Assembly: GCF_918697865.1 (NCBI RefSeq)
Contig: NZ_CAKKMV010000001.1
Location: 517,693 to 581,692 of the forward strand
Reading direction: 5' to 3'
Length of the DNA stretch: 64,000 bases
Origin: Massilia sp. Bi118
GTDB taxonomy: Bacteria; Pseudomonadota; Gammaproteobacteria; Burkholderiales; Burkholderiaceae_D
Below, piece after piece: positions 18,964 to 26,345 of this stretch (position 1 is its first letter; the number at the start of each line of letters is the position of its first letter). The notes under the pieces were generated by a model. That model ran no database searches. It saw only the letters and a program-made list of their open reading frames with translations, and was not told the DNA's origin. Both the position numbers and the translations under genes were made by a program.

Positions 18964-21714
18964 TCAGTCGTCCAAGGCTTCGATGCTGTAGCGCCCGAAC
19001 GGAATCGCACTGGTAAATCGCTCCGTCAGACCAGCCGCATCGGTCCGTCCCTCGAACGTGCGTCCGTCTTCCGTCGTAATGCGATAGCGCTGGTTCTTCA
19101 TCGGCTCATCGGTGCCAATCCATCGAAGAACCGTCTGCTGATCGTGCGCCGACTCGCTTGCGATCGAAGGCACGGCAACCGGGCTACCGCCCCCCGGCCC
19201 GACATGCGCAAATTTCGAAGACTTGATGGTGTGCTCGCCGCTGCTCTGTTGTGTGATGGCGCCGCCACCGATATCCACTTGCGCGCCTTGCGCTACCACG
19301 TGGATCTTCGGCGCCTGCAGCACGATCTCCTCAGTGGCGGTCAGGACGATACGCTTGGAAGAGGTGAGCTCAATATCGTCGGCATGGGTCTGCAGTTCGA
19401 GCTTGCCACTCGCGGCGATCAGCTTGATGCCGAGCCGATGCGCGAACAGGCTGATGCTCTCCGAAACACGCGCCAGCAGCTTTCGACCGACCGACAACTG
19501 GGTATTCCCGATGCTGACCACGTCGACATGCGTTTGCGCGCCGATCGCGATGTTGTCCTGGCTGGTCATTGCAACGCCCGCAGGCGCGGATAGCGCGACC
19601 ACGGGTTGGCCACCAGCACCCGTAGCACCGCTTTCGGTATTGCTGCCGGTCTCCCACTGCTTCAGGTAATCGATCAGTTGTTTGAGTTCCTTGGCATCGG
19701 TGTCGTCCGCATGATGCGTCGCCGACAAAGCCGATAACTGCTCCTGCACACCTTGCAGCGCCTCGAGCAAGCTGGTCAATTCGTCCCGGTCGAGTTGCTT
19801 GCCGCTGGCTTTCTGACGCGCGGCCGCGCTGATTAGCACACCTTGTGCACCGCGCACCGCGACGGCGAGATCGCTGCGCAGCTCGGCGCCTTCGCCCCGG
19901 GCTTCACCTTTGCCGTCGTGGCGCGGATGGGTGAGCCATCCGAGATTCAGTTCGCTATGTCCGTGCTCCGAAGATAGTTGCGCATTGATCTGGCTCGGTG
20001 TGTCGTCTAGCCGCAGTTGGTTGTAGCGCCTGCCTTGCACTTCCTTGCTCTTGATGCCGGCCAGGTATCTGTTCCCGGGGAGCGTTCCGGTATGGCTGAA
20101 AGAAGGAGGCGGGGCCATTCGGCCATACACGCGGGCCACGATGATCGGCTTGTCCGGGTCTCCGCCCAGAAAATCGACCATGACTTCGTCGCCCACACGC
20201 GGCAGCATATTCGCTCCCCACTGATTGCTGGCCCATGTGCTGGCGACCCTTACCCAGGCGGAGTCGCGGTCGCTATCGCTGGCGCCGGCACCTTGCGCGT
20301 TGTCGTGGTCTTCGATTCTGGTGCCGGGAAAGCGCACTTTGACGCGTCCATGCTCGTCGCAATGCACTTCTTCACCGGGCGGCCCGACCACGATCGCGCT
20401 TTGCATTTGTGGACGCGGCAAATCGATACGATGGTCGAAAGCAGGTACGATCGGAATGCCGCGGCGCACGCAGGCAAAGCGGTTCGTATAGCGCATGCCG
20501 CGTTCTTCGCTGGCTTGCCGCAGCGCGCCGCCAGAAGGACCGTCATCCCAACGATTGAGCGCAAACAGGCGCTGTATGCGGTCGTTGACGGTCTTGGGCA
20601 AATTGTTTTCCGCATCGACTTCCAGGCGCGTGACGACGAATTCCCGTTCATTGGCCGGATGCGTGTCGATTTCCGGATGGCCACTCAAGGCCATCCATTC
20701 GCCAATACACAGCGCACGCACGCTGCCTTCGCCGTAAAAACATTTGGATTCGTACTCATGGCGCTTCATGCGCAGTTCGCCAAGGTTCCGGTAATCTTCG
20801 CCATTCTCCCCCGCATGCGGCACGTCGATCAGGTAGTCGTCGAGGCTGGCAGCGAACTGGTTGCCCGTCGTCCCCTGATCGATACGGGATGGCGAATTGC
20901 TGGTCGCCGGACGGCCTTGCATGTAGTCCCAGCTCAGGCGATTGAGATTACCAGGCGTGATTTTGCGGACCGGACTCCATGCGATGATGGTGTCACTTTG
21001 CTCGGTACCGTCATCCCGGTGATAGCGCACGGTCCCTGCGGCGTTTTGCGGCAGCTTGTAGGCGTCGTCGAACAGCACCAAGGTATGGGCCGGTATGTCC
21101 TGGCTTTGTGCCCGGCTCGCTTGGCCGGGCCGCATGAACCAGGCAATGCCGCGTCGTTTCCATAAGCGGCGCAGAAATCCTGCATCGGACTCGTTGTGCT
21201 GCATGGTGAATGCACGCGCCGGATAGGTACCGGTCACATACGTCCAATCCACATCAAAGGCCTGGGCAAGTATCGGATTACTGCGGCGCCACTCGTTGAT
21301 AATGACCTGGGCGATGTCCAGTTCATTCAGGTTGCGGAAGATGCGTGTATTGGTGCGATATTCCATCATCGCCAACGCGTCGCGCACGAGCAGTTCGTAA
21401 GTCGCCAAGCCGCCATCGCTTTCGCCGGCCGCTGCTTGCGCGACGATGCCGCATACCGCGCGAAGCTCGCCACGATCCGTCACGAACTGGATCGCCACCG
21501 GCAGAGCAATGAATTCCTTTAAGGGGAGATCTGCGCGTGTCGATACGCACAGGAGGCGGTATTCAAGTCCGCCGCACAGGGTTTCACTTCCCGTAACGCG
21601 CTTGACCAGCAAAACGTCTTCGAGCAGTTGCCGCTCTTTCGACAGCCGAATGCGGATGGGGCGATTAGCCTCGGTCAATCCGCTTGATCCTGCGAACAAA
21701 TCCTGGAGGTTCAT
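18964..21714 (-). CDS. vgrG: VgrG spike protein with C-terminal extension
   Basis: The product is 916 residues. In order: the gp27-like VgrG base (about 20-380); the gp5-type OB-fold region containing VRFPGTR and RVASTWASNQWGANMLPRVGDEV (about 440-540); a beta-helix and DUF2345 region (about 560-830); and a C-terminal extension (about 850-916) with TTEDGRTFEGRTDAAGL, which resembles the transthyretin-like domains that recruit lipase effectors in other VgrG proteins. VgrG trimers form the T6SS puncturing spike. The lipase gene follows after 18 bases. The AGGA ribosome site is six bases before the ATG and lies inside a strong hairpin (21717-21761). No T6SS sheath, baseplate or ATPase genes are in the window, so this is a satellite vgrG island. 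Confidence 0.95.
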   Translation of the reverse strand: MNLQDLFAGSSGLTEANRPIRIRLSKERQLLEDVLLVKRVTGSETLCGGLEYRLLCVSTRADLPLKEFIALPVAIQFVTDRGELRAVCGIVAQAAAGESDGGLATYELLVRDALAMMEYRTNTRIFRNLNELDIAQVIINEWRRSNPILAQAFDVDWTYVTGTYPARAFTMQHNESDAGFLRRLWKRRGIAWFMRPGQASRAQSQDIPAHTLVLFDDAYKLPQNAAGTVRYHRDDGTEQSDTIIAWSPVRKITPGNLNRLSWDYMQGRPATSNSPSRIDQGTTGNQFAASLDDYLIDVPHAGENGEDYRNLGELRMKRHEYESKCFYGEGSVRALCIGEWMALSGHPEIDTHPANEREFVVTRLEVDAENNLPKTVNDRIQRLFALNRWDDGPSGGALRQASEERGMRYTNRFACVRRGIPIVPAFDHRIDLPRPQMQSAIVVGPPGEEVHCDEHGRVKVRFPGTRIEDHDNAQGAGASDSDRDSAWVRVASTWASNQWGANMLPRVGDEVMVDFLGGDPDKPIIVARVYGRMAPPPSFSHTGTLPGNRYLAGIKSKEVQGRRYNQLRLDDTPSQINAQLSSEHGHSELNLGWLTHPRHDGKGEARGEGAELRSDLAVAVRGAQGVLISAAARQKASGKQLDRDELTSLLEALQGVQEQLSALSATHHADDTDAKELKQLIDYLKQWETGSNTESGATGAGGQPVVALSAPAGVAMTSQDNIAIGAQTHVDVVSIGNTQLSVGRKLLARVSESISLFAHRLGIKLIAASGKLELQTHADDIELTSSKRIVLTATEEIVLQAPKIHVVAQGAQVDIGGGAITQQSSGEHTIKSSKFAHVGPGGGSPVAVPSIASESAHDQQTVLRWIGTDEPMKNQRYRITTEDGRTFEGRTDAAGLTERFTSAIPFGRYSIEALDD

Positions 21715-21716
21715 TC

Positions 21717-21761
21717 AGGTTCCTGATTAGTATGGGCACAACTGCCCAATACTAGGAACCT
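21717..21761 (-). promoter_or_regulatory. Hairpin covering the vgrG ribosome binding site
   Basis: On the minus strand the sequence folds into about 18 base pairs: outer AGGTTCC/GGAACCT, middle TAGTA/TACTA, inner TGGGCA/TGCCCA, with small bulges and a four-base loop. The Shine-Dalgarno AGGA of vgrG (complement of 21721-21724) lies wholly in the outer stem, and the start codon is three bases beyond it. Seen directly; the regulatory meaning is inferred. Confidence 0.7.
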
Positions 21762-21837
21762 GCATCAGCACCACATTGATATCAATAAAGCCAATGCGTA
21801 ATACCAATTACGCATAGAGGCCCGACCGCGACGGAAT

Positions 21838-23706
21838 TTAAATCAAGCCCTCGAACATCAACACATCCACCATCTCGCCCGCCTGCACGCCACCCTGCTC
21901 ATCGTGCAGCACCACCATGCAGTTCGCCTCCGACATCGAGCGCAGGATCCCCGATCCTTGCGAACCCGTGATGCGAACCTCCGGCAGCCCATCCGCGCCG
22001 CGCGACAGCACGCCGCGCTGGTATTCGGTACGCCCCGGCTTCTTGCGAATCGAAGCCACCGACCGCGCACGCAGCAGCTCCAAAGGCGCCTCCGCCCCCA
22101 TCATGCGCAGCAGCGCTTCGCGCGCGAAGAAGTAGAAGGACACCATCACCGCCACCGGATTGCCCGGCAGCCCGAACAGGAATGCGCTTTTCCCGCCGGA
22201 GGCGATGCGGCCGAAGGCCAGCGGGCGGCCCGGGCGCATGCCGATCTTCCAGAAGGTGACGTCGCCCAGGCGCGCCATGATCTGCCTGGTGTAGTCGGCG
22301 GCGCCGACCGAGACGCCGCCCGAGGTGATAATGGCGTCGGCGTTCTCGCAAGCCTCGCGCAGCGCCGCTTCGAGCGCGGCAGGGTCGTCGCGCACCACGC
22401 CCATGTCGATGATGTCGCAGCCCAGGCGCTGCAGCATGCCGTAGATGGTGTAGCGGTTGCTGTCGTAGACGCAGCCCTCATCCAGCGGCTGGCCGATCGA
22501 GCGCAGCTCGTCGCCGGTCGAAAAAAAGGCGACGCGCAGGCGCCGCTGCACCGGCACTTCGGCCACGCCGAGCGACGCCAGCAGGCCCAGGTCCGCCGGC
22601 CGGATGACTTTTCCTTTACGCAGGGCGGCGCTCCCAAGCTTCAGGTCTTCACCGGCAAAGCGGCGGTTGTCGCCGGGGCGGATAGTGCCGGGGGCCATGA
22701 CGATGACGCCACCCTCTTCACGAACGAATTCCTGCGGCACCACGCTGTCGCAGCCGGCCGGCATCACGCCGCCGGTCATGATGCGCACGCACTCGCCGCC
22801 AGACGGCACGGCAGAAGAAGTACGGCCGGCATACACCGTATCGATCACGCGCAGGCGAACGTCCCCATCGACAGACAGATCCGAACCGCGCAGCGCATAA
22901 CCATCCATCGCCGAGTTGTCGTGGGCCGGCACGTTGATCGGCGAGACGATGTCGGCCGCCAGCACGCGTCCCAGCGCGGAGCGCAACGCCACCTGTTCGG
23001 TCGCGCGCACGGGCGCCACGAAGTCGCGGATGATCTTCTGGGCGTCGCGCACGGGCAGGGCGTCCGGGTCGTAGGCGGACAGGCAGCTGACGACGTCCGC
23101 CAGACGCGGAGGACGTGCAGGGTCCAGCGATTGCAGTTCGTCGCGGGTATTGATGTTGCGGAAGGCCGAGGCATCTTCGAACAGCACCTCGGTCACCTTG
23201 ATCTGCGGGTACCAGCCATCCATGCGGCGTCCGCCGGCGGCCAGGTAGTTCGACAGCACCTCGGCCTTGTCGGCCTTGACCAGGCAGAACACCGGATGCG
23301 GCTGGCGCAGTCCGTTCTCTTCGGTGACGGCCAATGCAAGGTCGGCGTCAGCCGCTTGCAAACCGGCCGACAGGCGCGCAGCCAGGTCGGAAGGCAGGAA
23401 AGGCGAGTCGCACGGGACTACCAATAAATAAGGTGACGCGCAGCGGCGCAGACCCGCTTCCAGCCCGGCCAGCGGACCGGCATAGCCCGGCGTATCGTCG
23501 GGCCACACCGGCACGCCGAAGGCGCCGTAGGCGTCCAGGTTCTGGTTGGCGTTGATGGCGACGGTCGCCACTTGCGGGCGCAGGCGTTCGAGCACGTGCG
23601 CCGCCATGGTCGAGCCGCCGAAGGGCTGCAGGCCCTTGTCGACGCTGCCCATGCGCGTGCCGCGTCCGCCGGCCAGGACCAGGCCGCTGATCGATGCAAT
23701 ATTCAT
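21838..23706 (-). CDS. MobA-MoeA fusion: molybdenum cofactor guanylyltransferase and molybdotransferase
   Basis: The product is 622 residues joining two enzymes usually made separately. Residues 1 to about 195 are MobA, with the nucleotide-binding LAGGRGTRMG and VDKGLQ, which adds GMP to Mo-molybdopterin. From about 203 to 620 is MoeA, with DNSAMDGYA (263-271), SGGVSVG and PGNPVA, which inserts molybdate. The junction (around 195-203, LDPARPPRL) has no low-complexity linker, and neither half is shortened. It follows moaA by six bases. The reading frame is open across the junction, so this is either a real fusion or a sequencing error that removed a stop. Confidence 0.92.
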   Translation of the reverse strand: MNIASISGLVLAGGRGTRMGSVDKGLQPFGGSTMAAHVLERLRPQVATVAINANQNLDAYGAFGVPVWPDDTPGYAGPLAGLEAGLRRCASPYLLVVPCDSPFLPSDLAARLSAGLQAADADLALAVTEENGLRQPHPVFCLVKADKAEVLSNYLAAGGRRMDGWYPQIKVTEVLFEDASAFRNINTRDELQSLDPARPPRLADVVSCLSAYDPDALPVRDAQKIIRDFVAPVRATEQVALRSALGRVLAADIVSPINVPAHDNSAMDGYALRGSDLSVDGDVRLRVIDTVYAGRTSSAVPSGGECVRIMTGGVMPAGCDSVVPQEFVREEGGVIVMAPGTIRPGDNRRFAGEDLKLGSAALRKGKVIRPADLGLLASLGVAEVPVQRRLRVAFFSTGDELRSIGQPLDEGCVYDSNRYTIYGMLQRLGCDIIDMGVVRDDPAALEAALREACENADAIITSGGVSVGAADYTRQIMARLGDVTFWKIGMRPGRPLAFGRIASGGKSAFLFGLPGNPVAVMVSFYFFAREALLRMMGAEAPLELLRARSVASIRKKPGRTEYQRGVLSRGADGLPEVRITGSQGSGILRSMSEANCMVVLHDEQGGVQAGEMVDVLMFEGLI

Positions 23707-23712
23707 TTTGTT

Positions 23713-24828
23713 TTAACCACCGATATAAGACATTTCGATTTTCTTCGCAGAGCCGCCGCGCGACAGGCCTTCCGTGTTGATGGTGCGGGTCTCGGAATAG
23801 CGGTCCGCACGCCGGCTCCACAGCTGGGCGATGCTTGATGCGATCTCGAGATCGCTGCGGTCTTCGCGCAGGAGGGCGCGCAGGTCGTGGCCGCGGGTCG
23901 CGAACAGGCAGGTGTACAGCTTGCCCTCGGTGGACAGGCGGATGCGCGAGCAGTCGCTGCAGAAGGCCTGGGTCACGCTCGAGATCATGCCGACCTCGCC
24001 GGCGCCGTCCGCGTAACGCCAGCGCGACGCGGTCTCACCTGGATAGTTGGCGCCGATGGGTGTTAGAGGCATCTCGGCCGAGATCCGGCGCACTACTTCG
24101 CTGGACGGGATCACCTCGTCCATGTTCCAGCCGTTCGAGGCGCCCACGTCCATGTATTCGATGAAGCGCAGGATGGTCGGCGAGCCCTTGAAGTGGCGCG
24201 CCATCGGCAGGATCTGGCTGTCGTTCATGCCGCCCTTGACCACCATGTTGACCTTGACCGGGCCGAGACCGGCGGCATGCGCGGCGTCGATGCCGTTCAG
24301 GACGTCGGATACCGCGAAGTCGACGTCGTTCATGCGCTTGAAAATGGCGTCGTCGATGGCGTCGAGCGAGACCGTAACGCGATCCAGGCCGGCACCCTTC
24401 AGGCTGCGGGCCTTGCGCGCCAGCAGCGAACCGTTGGTGGTGAGGGTCAGGTCGAGCGGGCGGCCGGAGGGCGTCTGCAGTTCGCGCAGTTGCGCGACCA
24501 GGCGCTCCAGGTCCTTGCGCAGCAGCGGCTCGCCGCCGGTCAGGCGGATCTTCTCGACGCCGTGGGCGATGAACAGGCGCGCCACCCGCGTGATCTCCTC
24601 GAAGCTGAGCAGGGAGGAATGCGGCAGGTAGGCGTAGTTCTTGTCGAAGACTTCCTTCGGCATGCAGTAGACGCAGCGGAAGTTGCAGCGGTCCGTGACC
24701 GAGATGCGCAGGTCGTGCAGCGGCCGGCCGAGCGCGTCGGCCAGCAGCCCGGTCGGCGCCTGCAGGTCCGCCGGAATCGGCATCGCCGGGGAGCGGGCGT
24801 CGCCCAGCATGATGATTTTTTCAGACAT
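23713..24828 (-). CDS. moaA: GTP 3',8-cyclase MoaA
   Basis: The product is 371 residues. Radical SAM cluster ligands are Cys48, Cys52 and Cys55 in [12 protein letters not shown] second Fe-S cluster sits near the C-terminus (CSDCSRIRL and YTCLFA). The chain ends in Gly-Gly, needed for MoaA function. It makes the first committed intermediate of molybdopterin from GTP. First gene of moaA-mobA/moeA. The ATG has no good ribosome site, and less than about 40 bases separate it from the right end of the tnpB element, so its native promoter may have been displaced. Confidence 0.96.
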   Translation of the reverse strand: MSEKIIMLGDARSPAMPIPADLQAPTGLLADALGRPLHDLRISVTDRCNFRCVYCMPKEVFDKNYAYLPHSSLLSFEEITRVARLFIAHGVEKIRLTGGEPLLRKDLERLVAQLRELQTPSGRPLDLTLTTNGSLLARKARSLKGAGLDRVTVSLDAIDDAIFKRMNDVDFAVSDVLNGIDAAHAAGLGPVKVNMVVKGGMNDSQILPMARHFKGSPTILRFIEYMDVGASNGWNMDEVIPSSEVVRRISAEMPLTPIGANYPGETASRWRYADGAGEVGMISSVTQAFCSDCSRIRLSTEGKLYTCLFATRGHDLRALLREDRSDLEIASSIAQLWSRRADRYSETRTINTEGLSRGGSAKKIEMSYIGG

Positions 24829-24839
24829 GCCAATACGAT

Positions 24840-25010
24840 AGCACGCCCCGTTCTTCCAGACCGATGCAAAGCTAATCGTACTTAGCTTCGCTGCTGGATT
24901 CCTGCTTCGTCGGAGCCGGTTTCACCTAGTGTTTGCGCACCAGGTCAGCGCCTTCCCCTCCACAGGCAGTGACGGTAGAACTGACCGCCATGTTCATCAG
25001 GTTGACTGCC
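24840..25010 (-). ncRNA. Probable omega RNA (TnpB guide RNA) region
   Basis: In studied TnpB systems the guide RNA is made from the end of tnpB and the element's right end, and the guide itself is the flanking DNA. Here that would be the last about 85 bases of tnpB, the GAAGCAGGAATCC stretch and the hairpin at 24866-24891, with the guide drawn from the moaA-proximal sequence. Exact ends are not visible. Confidence 0.35.
24866..24891 (-). repeat. Subterminal hairpin at the right end of the tnpB element
   Basis: Minus strand GCGAAGCTAA-GTACGA-TTAGCTTTGC: a 10-bp stem with one G-T pair and a six-base loop. Just before it on the same strand comes GAAGCAGGAATCC (complement of 24896-24908), a stretch I recall from the 3' ends of many tnpB genes and their guide RNAs. 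Confidence 0.7.
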
Positions 25011-26119
25011 GCGTTGACGTCACGGTCGAGCGCCGTGCTACAGCGTGGGCAGTTCCACCTGCGCTCTGCCAAAGGCATTACTTCGAGCACGTAGCCACAA
25101 TGCGAACACGTCTTGCTGCTCGGGTACCAGCGATTTACCACGATAAGCTTACATCCACATTTCGAAGCCTTGTACTCGAGTTGGCGCCGGAACTCATAAA
25201 ATCCCATGTCGATGATTCTCCGCGCCAGCCTCCTGTTCTTGAGCATGCCCCTGACATTTAGATCCTCAATGCCGATTATATGGAAGCGTCTGGTCAGGTC
25301 AGTGGTGAGCTTGTGCAGGCTATTACGACGGATATTGCTAATCCGCTCATGCAATCTGGCGAGTTTCACTTTGGCCTTAGCGCGATTTGCAGAGCCCATC
25401 ACTTTGCGGGCCAATCCACGTGAAAGGTGGCGCACACATTCCAGCAAGCGGTGCAACGCATTTGGTCCGTCGACGCTCTCGCCGTTCGATAGCGTCGCTA
25501 AATGCGAAATGCCTAGATCCACCCCGACCGCGCCTTGGTTTTCGGAAGACGGTCGGGGGACATCGGGAGTATTGACGGTAATACTGGCGTACCAGTGACC
25601 GGCCTTGCATGAGACTGTTACCGACATGATGTGGCCTGCAAAACGCAGGGCTTCGCGCATACGCACCCAACCGAGCTTAGGGATTCTGATATGTTTGCCG
25701 TCGACTTGGACTTGGTCGTTGGAAATGGAAAAGCGGTCGTTGAGGCCCTTGCGCCGGAATGTCGGGTAGCGTGCACGACCAGCGAAAAAATTTTCGAAAG
25801 CACGCCCCAACTGAATGATCGCAATTTGTAGAGCACACTTAGTTACGTCGAACATCCAAGCGAGTTCACTTCGCTTGATACTGTTGAGCTGGCGTCCTAG
25901 CGCGGCGGCGCATGGGCGTGTCAACTTCGGGTCGGCTTTATACGCGGCATACTGGCGCCCCCACTCGGCCAGCGCCCAGTTATATGCAAAACGCGCAGTG
26001 CCTGCAGCGCGCGCGAGGTAATTGCACTGAGACTTGTTAGGTACCAATCGGATGCGGTGCGCCAAGAGTGTCGAGCAATCCGAAGCTGATGAGGCGGTAT
26101 GCCTAAACGCTCGCTTCAC
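24926..26119 (-). CDS. tnpB: TnpB RNA-guided nuclease
   Basis: The product is 397 residues from a GTG. The N-terminal domain contains IRLVPNKSQ and RFAYNWAL. The RuvC nuclease residues all appear present: Asp201 in GVDLGISHLATL, Glu285 in IIGIEDLNVRGM, and Asp365/Asp367 in LDRDVNAAVNL. A four-cysteine zinc ribbon (Cys338, 341, 357, 360) is intact. So it is not an inactivated TldR-type repressor by these marks. TnpB cuts DNA guided by omega RNA next to a short target-adjacent motif and favours retention of the element. The gene is less GC-rich than its neighbours, in keeping with mobility. The first about 20 residues are unlike typical TnpB proteins, so the true start may be further in. Confidence 0.93.
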   Translation of the reverse strand: MKRAFRHTASSASDCSTLLAHRIRLVPNKSQCNYLARAAGTARFAYNWALAEWGRQYAAYKADPKLTRPCAAALGRQLNSIKRSELAWMFDVTKCALQIAIIQLGRAFENFFAGRARYPTFRRKGLNDRFSISNDQVQVDGKHIRIPKLGWVRMREALRFAGHIMSVTVSCKAGHWYASITVNTPDVPRPSSENQGAVGVDLGISHLATLSNGESVDGPNALHRLLECVRHLSRGLARKVMGSANRAKAKVKLARLHERISNIRRNSLHKLTTDLTRRFHIIGIEDLNVRGMLKNRRLARRIIDMGFYEFRRQLEYKASKCGCKLIVVNRWYPSSKTCSHCGYVLEVMPLAERRWNCPRCSTALDRDVNAAVNLMNMAVSSTVTACGGEGADLVRKH

Positions 26120-26287
26120 GGCAGCAGTTCCTCAAGACGTCAATTACATGTTTTCGTTTGACTGGACGAGCATGAATAAGTTCGAAATACACTTAAACCC
26201 TCAGAGTACAGGGCCTTGCACACTGGTAAGGGGGGGCGGCACTTCTACACGGATGAGCGCGAAGATTGCTTATCTTACTTAATAAAA

Positions 26288-26310
26288 AAGGGGAGCCGAA
26301 GCTCCCCCTT
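26288..26310 (-). terminator. Rho-independent terminator of rne
   Basis: AAGGGGAGC-CGAA-GCTCCCC(C)TT: nine-pair stem with a stable tetraloop, followed by six T residues on the minus strand. It lies 36 bases past the rne stop. The stretch 26120-26287 towards tnpB carries no gene. Confidence 0.93.
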
Positions 26311-26345
26311 TGTTAAAAGCCGCGCGATGACGGCTCAAACCCTGC

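Larger units (their letters stand above)
24850..26260 (-). mobile_element. Lone tnpB element of the IS200/IS605 superfamily (IS1341-like)
   Basis: One transposon gene, tnpB, with no tnpA on either side. The right end is indicated by a subterminal hairpin at 24866-24891. The left end is not sharply defined and is placed somewhere in 26120-26260. IS605-type elements have no terminal inverted repeats and make no target duplication, so the boundaries are approximate. Without TnpA it would need a helper in trans to move. Confidence 0.6.

Noticed and set aside
24926..26119. TnpB as a nuclease-dead transcription regulator (TldR)
   Set aside because: The three RuvC acidic positions and the zinc ribbon are intact.
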